From Gymnopus androsaceus JB14 (lineage: Eukaryota; Basidiomycota; Agaricomycetes; Agaricales; Omphalotaceae), in assembly GCA_009733575.1 (NCBI GenBank), contig ML769789.1:1-53691 (forward strand): 53,691 bases of DNA. Direction: 5' to 3'. Below the pieces are notes generated by a model. That model ran no database searches and had not been told where the DNA came from. It worked only from the letters and a program-made list of their open reading frames with translations. The translations under genes and the position numbers were made by a program. Of the stretch, positions 43,413 through 53,339 are shown piece by piece. Position 1 is the first letter of the stretch. Each line of letters starts with the position of its first letter.

Positions 43413-44720
43413 ATGGCCTTTAATTTGACCGATTGGTAAGATCTACCTTTGATTTGATGCGTTTTTCTGATAACCCTTAGCCCATTTTGCACGGCAACGT
43501 TCGAAACAGCTCAAGAACGCGACAGACAAGCTGGCAAACACGGCTCGTCGCGTCAAGTTGTTGATATGGCCCTAAATGGTAAGCTTTTTGACGCGTTTTA
43601 GATCTTGTGCTGATTTGTTTTAGGTATACGCATTTCAGTTGATCTAGTAGATGGCACCAACGGCATTTATGCATGTCCTGGGATTTGTTCGACGCGCGGG
43701 CCTCTCGGAGTCATCTTTCTACATGTTATGCAAGAGCACCCGGTACGTTTTTCGACTTTTGATTGAACCTGTTTTACTCTAACACGCTTCCAAGACAAAT
43801 TTTGCCAATCTCAAACGCATGAGGGACGAAACTGACCTCCCTCTTGACTTGAGGATCATGCCACCTCTATCCTCCTCTCTAGAAGGCCAAGTAACCCACG
43901 TCTGTGCAGGCGACTGTCGTAGACTGCCATGGATCTGGTATTTGCCGCTATATTCCTCCTAACGCTACCATCATTCCGGATTTACCCCCCTTTGCAACCA
44001 TCACTCTACCTACTGCACCGACTCTTGCTACACTCTATCACTCTACACCGCCTACCTTCACGTACAATGCTGCCTCTGCCATTGAGCAGCATCCTGACAC
44101 AGGTACGCTTTTGGATTTCATCACCACCTGTCTCTTGAATCTGGTTCATGGCTGCGCCTTTCATGGTGTTATGAATCACTCCACCCCTTTCACCCACAAC
44201 AAGGTCTATCGATGTTTGGAGCCACGCATCTCTTCATCTAACTCCGAGTACAAAACTATTTTTACGAAGGCTCTTCACGGTCAACCCGGTACCGTCTGCT
44301 TCCGATGTTGGTGCCCGCTAATCCTCTCCTTCGAGAACCATCCTCCCGGTGTATATCCTAAAGGCACGAATCAGTCGAATCAAAACCATTGGGAAGACTG
44401 GTTCCGCGTGCTTCCATACCTCGTGTTTAGGGTGAAGGCTTTGCGGGAACTCATCTTTGCTGAGCTTGGTATCGATGAGACAGTATTTGATAACGACATT
44501 GTGGTCTATGCAGTGTGGGTCACTTTTTCCGTTGGCGGCGATGTCAATGATGACCGCATTACGAACCTCATTGTGTTATGTGCAACGTACTTGCACCTAC
44601 GCATGTCGGGCAGACTCTCTTTGCCCCCAGGTGGTTTCAAGCTCGATGGTAAGAGGATCTGCTTGTTTTTATTATTCTTTTCTAACTTTTTTGGTAGATT
44701 CAGTTCCTGTCCTGAATTAA
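43413..44720 (+). CDS. C2H2 zinc-finger protein with RecQ-family C-terminal domain, no helicase
   Basis: Exons 43413-43435, 43481-43578, 43624-43742 and about 43795 onward; the last junction, 44648 to 44698, ends at TAA 44720. The N-terminal part has two finger-like motifs, CPFCTATF...KHGSSR and YACPGICS...LHVMQEHP. From 43904 onward it reads DCHGSGICRYIPPN, then LDFITTCLLNLVHGCAFHG, TVCFRCWCPLILSF and NHPPGVYP. It ends with ALRELIFAELGID. This resembles the C-terminal tail of the large OrsD-RecQ gene (HGCLDCWVYDQRH, WPFCYHCWVPLG, NHPPPP, EEALAKKLGI). The exon-4 frame (TNFANLKRMRDETDLPLDLR) does not join the later frame without a one-base shift near 43891-43922, so the gene is either frameshifted or spliced in a way I cannot see. 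It is convergent with the RecQ gene. Confidence 0.55.
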
Positions 44721-45171
44721 TTATTCATACATTGCTTCTTCTACTTGGTAAGCTGTGTACTCTCCTCAATACACTGCCTGCTGACTCAAGTCATCGCTTA
44801 GCACTCGACGATACTCAAGAACAAACGTATTTATTGACTCGGACTTTGCATCGGTATACAGATTGATTGGAACCCTTTCTGCTATTAGTTATACTTATTA
44901 TCCAAGGGATTGACCGCCATGCCTCTGTGTTGTAAACGTTTTATTACCTATGATTGACTCTGCGTTGTAATCTCTTCTTGTACTGCCTGTATAACCCAAA
45001 TACAATTTTTTTCGGATTTTTTCGGACTACTCTGCAGGATACTTGAGCAAAACAACCTCCGGCTACTTGGATGTGTACAAGGACATTTAACGGACAATTG
45101 GTAGCAACCTTGACGTTGTTTTTCAAGCATCGATTACTTTCAAAATGACCCATTTTTAGGTCGAATTATCA
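44721..45171. other. Convergent intergenic region
   Basis: Lies between the 3' ends of the zinc-finger gene and the RecQ pseudogene. A degenerate palindrome TGACCC...AGGTCGA lies near 45144. No gene was seen. Confidence 0.4.
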
Positions 45172-48100
45172 TTAATGACTAGGTCTAGTTAAGTTGTACC
45201 AAGAAATAATGTACTTAATAAAGTGATGCACGTCTTGTGTCTCTGTAACACGCTCTTTGAACCATTTCACAAGCTCGGGCATGCGCTTCACCTGGTAGGT
45301 CATGATACCGAGTTTCTTGGCTAGAGCTTCTTCAAAGGTGATCTTGTTGGGGCGGTTTCCCATATGCGCAAATATGAGGACAATTAGATGAGGAATGATT
45401 GGAACTTGCTTGGGGGGTGTAAATTCTGAATTGTGAACCTGGTAGGGACATTGGGTGCGATCGATTGGTGACTTGGTAGGTGGTGGAGGGTGGTTGCAAG
45501 GGTGTCCAAGAGGAACCCAACAATGGTAGCAGAACGGCCAATTCTCATTTTGATCCCAGTAGATTCTTAACTGGCTTTGGAGACTGTTAAACGCCCAATG
45601 GCGTTTGTGAATTACATCTGCCGTATGACGCTGGTCATAGACCCAACAATCCAAGCAGCCGTGAGCTTGCGCTGAATCCAGTATATGTTTGAGTTTGACC
45701 AACTGATGTTCTGCAACAGCTTTCTGTGCACGTAAGCTAGCTGCGTGAGTCTGAACGGTAATGGGTACCAGTTCAGATATTGGATTGGACGGATCGGAGG
45801 GTACAAGGGGCTTATCAAGTCGAGGGAAATCTGCAATGCTGAACATAAACGGAATCTAAAAAGTGTATCAGTTGGGTATTCTACAAATTAAAAATTAAAA
45901 CTCGCCTGGGCAGCTTTCTCACAGTTTGAGCAAAGTTCTCCATCCAATGCCACACATGACTGGCTTGTCCTGTCCAATGCAGCGAAACCGAGACGAAGAC
46001 ATTCAGAAGACTGCAGAAGGCGGCGCATCTCTTCACATCCAATATGGTCAGGGTTGCTGGGTTCAAGGGCAGGCGGAAGGGATGACCAGAATGTATAGCA
46101 GGTAGAGACGTTCCGATCTCGTCCGGATCGTCCAGTCTCTTGAACGTAGTTGATAAGTTCCCAAGGATCCTTGTGAATAGTGACTCGCACGCTGGAATAG
46201 TCAATCCCTTGCCCATATGCCAGCGTACACACCATCCATTGATCCTGCAGGCTCTTGGCGTCCTTCCACTGCTTATCTGTATCTTTCTTCTCCTTGTTGC
46301 TCATTTGTCCATGAAACATTGGACATCCCAGCCTCTCGCACAACCACTCGACATTGTCTATGGTTCTGCAAAAAATGAGACCGCGATCCTGTTCGGTGAA
46401 CCGTTCGCCCTCAATCTTGGCTACGTCAAGGATGCATGCAAAAATCTCATCCTCCACATCGATGCGTTCGATTTTGTAGGCAAGATTTTTACATCCAGTA
46501 TAGCGTCAAATCTCATCTACAAGAGTAGCATCGGTAATCTTCATGGTCTGAAGGAGGTAAGGGATGGACCGAGGCATGAGCGTGGCGGAGAGGAATGTGA
46601 TTGGGATTCCAGTGGAGGTGAGATGGTGAAAGAGATGGAAGCAGAGATGATATGTATCCGCAGTGACTATCTGGTGGGCCTTGTCAATGAAGATCATAGT
46701 GATCCGTCCTCTCATACCATCGCAGGTGAGGTAATTGAAAAACTTTTTGCTTGCTGCTACATGAGCAGAAACCAGGATCAGTTCAGCCCTATGAACATCA
46801 AGGCCCTTTTCATCGTAAACCCCTCCATTAATACCCTGAGACTGTAAACGGAGCCGTAGTTCTTCAGTAAGGGCTACCAATGGGCTGACGACGATGAATA
46901 GCTTCCCAGGAACAAGTTTCGGAGCACAAAGAAAAGCCATACTCTTGCCACCACCCGTTTCGAGGACTCCAATAACGTGCAGGTTAGAGCGTACACTACT
47001 GATTAGCTGAGCTTGCTCGGGACTCGTAAACGTCTGGAATGGTTGACGGACAACGGACTGAAGAGCCTTCTTGACACCGGGATGGATGGATGGACGATGT
47101 GGATTCTGATAAGTTGGCACTTGGCCTCCAACATGAAGACGCTCAACCAGCTGCGTTCCAAGCGCTTCAAACATATGTATTAGAAAATACTGCGTTCGAA
47201 GCTCAAAACCTTCAAACTGTGAGATCATGACAGCTTGAAGGGAGCAAAAGTGCTCTTTGATCAACAGGTTGGTACTGTTTGAGTTTTCGTATGGCCCATT
47301 CTAAGAGGAGATAAATAAAACGTAAAGCTAATAAATACATATACTTACCGTGGTGATAGCAGGAAGCTTGCTGTGAAGGACTGGACGAATGAGTCCCATG
47401 AAGGCCTGCCAGCGTAATGAAACCTGTTGCATGTGAGCAACAGCATCTGGTGCGATTTGTGTACCGTGTGCAATATCGTCCAAGCCATAGTGCGCTTGCC
47501 CTATCTGGACCGAGTGATTGAAGGACTCATGAATGGCAAAGGCTGCTTGCACATTGTCATCCTCGTCCTTCATATCAAGCAAGCCGCAGGATGTGGAGGA
47601 TATGAGAACACAGGCCATGAACTGACGGAAATCAGCGAGCTTGAGCTCGACGCCTGCATTGATTCGATTGTACTCGCCCAAAACCTTGGTAAAGTCTGGA
47701 CTTTCCATAGACTTTCCATGGCAGACAAACACATCAAAAAAGTAAGGTGTACAGGTCATCTTGTCTGCTCCAATATAGCAGTTTAGATAGCCTGCAGCCT
47801 TGTACGCAACCAGGATAATGAGAATGAGGAGGCGGTTGACTTGGAAAGCAGGGGTACGAGCAACGATTCGTCCAGCACCAGTAATAGACTGGGTTTTTGA
47901 ATACTCGGTGATGAAGGTGAGGAAACCGTTTATAAAAAAAGACATTGCGAGTATTACGCGGATGGTTGGTGAATAAAAGCTTTTCCATCTCCGTACCACG
48001 CGCACTGCCTCCCCAAGTTGTAACAACAAGATAAAATAGCTCGCGCACAACCTGGTCGAGCTCTTCAAACCAGTCGCTAATCCGTCCTGGAAATAGATTG

Positions 48101-49629
48101 AGCATATAACTTGAAATTATATAATTCAAAACTCACAGCGATTTGTACCAGCTTCCCATCCACCCATCCAAACAGATTCGAATTGTCAATTAAATGAACA
48201 AGGAGTCGGTTGCTAAACTGCTGTAGACCGTTCTCCTCTTCTTCTATAAACGAATACCTCTCCTGATCGTTGCTCAAACGATCACGGAACCAACGAGGCT
48301 GCCCTACTTCATCTGGAACCATGCCTTGATCAATATGGTCAAGAATATCCAGATATTCGCACTCTCGGAACAAGACTTGAATCTTTTCAGCAGTGGAGAG
48401 GAGTGTACGCTGAATATTCTTGAGGAATGAGGGGATATGGACTGGAAAACCGTCAATGGAGAGAGTCTTGCAATCCGGTGACCAGTTGAAACGGGCAAGA
48501 CCTTGTTGACGGTATGCAATTGAGCTTATCAGGTGCATACTCTGGCGTAACGAGTTGAATAGAACCTGTTTTCCTTCAGATATGAATTGCCGAATCGTTT
48601 CAAAAGCCCTGTAGCTTTATTAGTAGGTTTCAAATAGAAGTATATTGGGACTCACGCAAGATAATCACCTCCGAATTGTTCCACAATGAACATGAGCTTC
48701 TTGGCTGTAGTCGCTCGCAGCAACCACTGGACGTAACCAATGAACGGACTAATAACGTTAGCCCGAACAAATTGGCCATGAGGCTTTAGGTGGACAGCTA
48801 TGAGGAATCGCGTGAACGGACAGAAACGGTCATCCTCGAGGAACTTGACACTGGGTTTCTGGAGCAAAACCCAAATAGCCTCGTGGATCAGCTCCTTGCA
48901 CTCCGATGGTGCGGGATTTTTCTCTCCAAGTTTGTCATACAGACGTAGGAGGTATGAGCGCACGTCTTGGTGCAGAATAACGGGGTACATCTCCATAGGC
49001 TGCTGTTGGTGGAGAATGAGGAATGCCAGGAAACGCGTAATGTTGTCTGCGTCACGTTCCACGGTCCTCCCAAACTCTTGTGGCCGTCGAAAAGGTTTGT
49101 TCTTGAGAGGCTCGCTAGAAAATGATTTAGTATTTCAAAAATTTAAGGAGATTAATCAACGTACTTGATTTTTGGTGTCAGGAGGTAGCGTCTAGCAAGG
49201 ACTGGAATAGCGTCAAGGGTTGGAACTATGTCCTGATAGTATTCCCGAACATAATCTCGCAGCAGGAGGAAGCACGGATTCGAGAAATGAGAGGAGGCGG
49301 AGGCTGTTTGAATGAGTGTCTCGGCACTCACACCATCAAGAAGCTCATCCCAGTGAGATTGGGCAAAGACAGCGCACTTTTCCCGTTCGCTGGATGCAAG
49401 AGTAAAGACATCGTCCTGCTTGAGCAAGTTACACACATCCGCGGCCTTCAACTTCTGCAATTCTAAGTAGATACTCCAAACATTCAAATATGGGAGCACT
49501 TAGTCGCCGGCAATAAGTCCTCTACCTCACCATCTCCCTTACGCTTTCCATGACAGAATTGATATGCGAGAATTTTCTGAACGGCGTTTTGAACTTCTAG
49601 CTCATTATGTGATGTAAAATCCAAGAATT

Positions 49630-49782
49630 CAGCCAAAATTCGGCCTTTTGGATCAAACCTGGTCTCCGATCGGTCTTTTTCGGCTTTCTTTACACTAGAC
49701 CTACCATCCAAAAAGGGCCAAAATTCGGCCTTTGGCATGATAGATTCCCTCTAAATTTGGCCAAAATCCGGCCTTTTGGGAT
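49630..49782. repeat. Three GGCC(A)AAATT(C)GGCC palindromes inside the RecQ pseudogene
   Basis: GCCAAAATTCGGCC occurs at about 49632 and 49715, and GGCCAAAATCCGGCC at about 49759, each followed by TTTGG. They fall in the poorly conserved part of the pseudogene between the OrsD fingers and the middle region. They are of the same type as the palindromes scattered elsewhere. Confidence 0.6.
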
Positions 49783-49814
49783 CAGAGCTCAAGCGGTATT
49801 ATCAGGGTCCTGAG

Positions 49815-50038
49815 GAAGTACATCAACGTAAAAGCGGTACTGTTTGATTGCGTTTAATGACTGGCACTTTACCGAAACCTTGGAACGATCTTTCGCGTTA
49901 ACTGTCGGATGAGCCATGGACTGAGAGAAGTACATCAACGTAAAAGCGGTACTGTTTGATTGCGTTTAATGACTGGCACTTTACCGAAACCTTGGAACGA
50001 TCTTTCGCGTTAACTGTCGGATGAGCCATGGACTGATG
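49815..50038 (-). repeat. Perfect 112-bp tandem duplication
   Basis: GAAGTACATCAACGTAAAAG begins at 49815 and again at 49927; the units are identical over the full 112 bp and end ...GCCATGGACTGA. On the minus strand each encodes MAHPTVNAKDRSKVSVKCQS. Since 112 is not a multiple of three, the second copy is out of frame. Identity implies a very recent event or an assembly artefact. Confidence 0.9.
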
Positions 50039-51829
50039 CTTCCAGAGCGAATTTCTACTGACGTAGACATGGCCACTACAGCCCTGTATAGTACACTTGC
50101 TTCCGTTCACGATCTCAACACCTGCAATGGGTACGATGGGACTAGGGCTTGCCCGAGGGTCAGAAGGATTGAACCCTCCAAGCGCGTGAATAGCGGAAAG
50201 AACCTCAGATTGAGGAGGTAAGCGTGTCTTCAAGGTCCGATTGGTGTTCTGGTAATGTTTCCGCTCCTTATGGCGGTAGATATTCTGATAGTGGAAAACT
50301 TTTTGGCATTCACGTTCGACACATGTTACTAGATGGTATGTAGGATCAACCCAAATACCGAACTGAAGGAGAAACGATTGTAACTGCTCCGGGTCTTCAG
50401 TAGATGCAGGTGAGAGGTCGGGGGCTTCTGTGGACATCTCCGCATCTTCATCTTCACCTTCGGAAGCTGATTTGTCATCTACAGATATAGGTAAGTCGTG
50501 ACACAGGAGTTTAAAATCGAATACGTACTATCTGGAACATATTCCAAATCTTCATTGTCATCCCGGTGCTCTTCCTCCTTCTCCTTCGATACCTGTCCCA
50601 CCGAATCAATGTCCATTGAATCATCCGTATCCACCCTTGAATCTTGCACCTCTGCCATTGGAAAATCTCTGCAAGCAGAAGCAGAAGTCTCTGCAAGCGG
50701 TTCTGCGTCTACGTCAACAGCCATGGCTGCATCCTCGGTACCAGCTTGTACAGCGTTGAACTCCGCAGAAGCTGTAAAACTCTTGGAAGCATTAAAGGAG
50801 GGTCCAACCTCGTTGAAAAATGCTCTGGGAAGGTTGAAGGAGGGTTCTGAAGGTGAGATAGTCGACTGGGGAGCAGCGGAAGCGCTGCCGGAGGAAATCG
50901 TCGAGAAGGGCAAGCTGACTGTGTGAGGAGAGGAGGGAGATCCATGGGAGGGTCAAAGAGGAGCAGAGGAGGGTTCTTGTGGGGTAAAGTGGGTCTGGGA
51001 CAAATCGGTGACTGCTCCAGACGGTTGTGGGGCTGCAGGAGCATTGGCGGATGTTGAAGTCAAGGCAGCAGCAATTGGATCCTCGGAGGCAGGGTCAACG
51101 GGATTGGGAGGAGGTCGTGGAGGTGCGGAGATTTGAAAATCGATGTCATTGTTCCCCGGATCGTCCAGACTCGGGTGGGTCTTTGCACGGGACATATTGT
51201 AAGTTTTTTGATAATTAAAACGTGCATGAGGCTCCTTGGCACAAATGCACGGAATCTTGCCATCATCGCGACTTTTCAAAGTGTACTTTGTTCCTAATTT
51301 GAAAGAATGAAAACGCAGCGTAAATAAAACGAATCAACACACACCATTGGACGTGACTGTATGCTCCATCAAATGGTACATCTTCTTATGTGCGTTTTCA
51401 TCTTTACCATCGTACGGAAATCGGCAGTATGGATCGTGGCATACGCTGCATGAAACGGTAAGGACAAGATAGATGCAGAAAGTTTTTGATGCTTACAGTT
51501 TGTCTTTCCTTGGGGGCGCCATTTTGGTTCACGCAATTTCGGCCCAGATTTGCATCGAATTTTAAAGAGAGAACAAAGCAGTATTGAATCCGGGATTTGG
51601 CCACAATATTGAGCGTATAGATTGGCGATGTTGGAAGTTGAGAGTAGGCAAATGTTTAAGCGCCCAATCAGCGCCAATTACTTTGATGGACGTGCGCGCT
51701 AAGTAATTCTGTATTTGGTAACAGCTATCATAGAAGCCTCTTTTGACAGAATAGATACTATTATTTCATGATTCAAGCTCAAGTATGTATATCATGTTTT
51801 CTTTAAAGTTTAGTACATAATTGGCAGCA

Positions 51830-52150
51830 AAAGTGACCCGAATTCGGGTCATTTTGTATGATAGCTCATTAATTTAAAGTGAACTTGATCTCATTATTAA
51901 TGTAGCCTAATTGGCGTAACAAAGGCTTGTAAAGGGACCATGTTTGTAGCTAAAACCTACAATTCCAAAAATGACCCGAATTTGGGTCAAATTTCATTGT
52001 AGCCTGTGAGTTAAAAAATGTTGTTCTATCAAATATGGTCAAAAGAATTTCAGATTCCAGAAAGTATTTCTGGACAAGAATACATTAAAAGGATCTACTC
52101 AGGCAGCTTGAATGTACCCAAGAAAATTGACCCCAATTTGGGTCAAATTC
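51830..52150. repeat. Cluster of three TGACCCRAATTYGGGTCA palindromes
   Basis: TGACCCGAATTCGGGTCA at 51834-51851 is perfect. TGACCCGAATTTGGGTCA at 51972-51989 and TTGACCCCAATTTGGGTCAA at 52128-52147 are near-perfect. They lie upstream of the RecQ pseudogene start in AT-rich DNA with spacings of 138 and about 156 bp. Confidence 0.75.
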
Positions 52151-52384
52151 CATTCAAAGTTCGAAATAGAACATATAAGTACAAATAATATAAAAATAAC
52201 AGTGATTGAGTAGGCCTAAGGGATATATTTCCTATGCAAAAGTCATTGCAGGGGTTTAACAATGAATTCATAATACTGCAGCTGCTGCAAATATACAGTG
52301 TAGATGTTTGTAGGTGAAAATTAAAGCAGCTAGTTTGAGCCAAAATGAACTCTGATAATCAATGTGCTTATATATTGTGCATCC

Positions 52385-53180
52385 CACATGCAACATGATC
52401 ATAATATGCTATGTCGTATGTCACATGACCTGTATCTACTTGGTTGCAGTGCATTCTTTGTAGGTACAAAAAGATACATACTGAATTTATGTGCAAGAAC
52501 ATAGTAGAGAAAGGCATGAGAATCTGTGGCTCTAAAATTAAGTTTCAGTATTCCTGAGTATTCCTGAGGTGCGGGCCTGATGTGGAAACAGAGATGAAGT
52601 GATTCCATGGAGTATTGATTTGGTTGCAGTCAATGAAACATTTCTGTATAAATGATGGTAGTGAAAATGTAAAAGGCTTGGTATAAGCCAGGATTGAATT
52701 GAATAATCCTGTACTTGTACATGTAGCATGCTATATGTCACATGATCGTAAAACATGTATGGTCATATGTCACATGACCTTTATCCATTGGGTTGCAGTC
52801 CAGGTTTTTATAAGTGTAATAGGTTATATACTTAATTGATATATAGAGTTACAGTAGAAGAAGGCATGGGAATATGGGGCTCCCAAAAATAGATTTGGTT
52901 AGCTCTAAGAAGCTACCTCCATGTGACAGCAAGAATGAAGTGGTTTTATAAAGAATTGATTTGGTTGCAGTCATTCCAAGTTTTCTGCTCAAATAATAGT
53001 AGTGAAAGAATACAAAGGCTCAGTATAAGCCTAGATTTAATTGGATGGTCACGTGGTTATACATATAGCATCCTATATGTCACATGATCATAAAACATGC
53101 ACTGTTATAGGTCACATGACCTTTATCTATCAGGTTGCAATGCAATCTTTCTTAGGTATGGTGTAAAATAAGAGCTGTTT
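52385..53180. repeat. Three ~345-bp tandem repeats carrying paired GTCACATGAC palindromes
   Basis: GTCACATGACC-type sites lie at 52420, 52769 and 53111, each preceded about 32 bp upstream by a second TCACATGATC-type site (52737, 53079 and a degenerate one at about 52390). GGTTGCAGT or GGTTGCAAT follows each, and AAGGCATG.GAAT then GGCTC recur. GGTCACATGACC at 53110-53121 is a perfect 12-bp palindrome. Units are diverged. No gene. Confidence 0.7.
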
Positions 53181-53339
53181 TTAAATAATCCATAGCGTGG
53201 GAACCTGTAGCGTGCCAGTGGCTGTGCAGTATGCAACCTATAGGAAATAGGTCCCAGAACATGCCACAAAAAGAATTATGTCATTTGAATGTAATCTGAG
53301 GTGGTTGCAATGTGTTTTTCCATTTCTTGTCCTTTAAGG

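Larger units (their letters stand above)
45172..51522 (-). pseudogene. OrsD-type zinc-finger/RecQ helicase (telomere-linked-helicase-like), damaged
   Basis: About ten exons, starting at 51522 (MAPPRKDKL). Exons resolved: 51522-51497, 51445-51345, 51293-50529, from 50478, then to 49165, 49114-48656, 48608-48137, 48086-47349, 47300-45906 and 45855-45172. Parts in order: N-terminal Cys/His module (VCHDPYCRFPYDGKDENAH; KIPCICAKEPHARF), Ser/Pro and acidic linker, two OrsD-like fingers (CVERECQKVFHYQNIYRHKE; CTIQGCSGHVYVSRNSLWKH), a middle region with GGSARGTE and HYG segments, and the RecQ core: ETGGGKS (Walker A), FIDKAH (motif II), FLSATL (III), RGLIFCRT (IV), QETGRSGRDR (VI), and a Cys-rich tail. 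Damage: TGA at 50953 and 46506, a 112-bp tandem duplication at 49815, a frame change at 47934, and Lys for Glu in motif II. The family is often subtelomeric in basidiomycetes. Confidence 0.8.

Noticed and set aside
45172..51522. Reassigned TGA codon to explain in-frame stops
   Set aside because: Other genes in the window read through without internal TGA and some end with TGA (for example the kinase-like gene at 10900); mutation is the simpler explanation.
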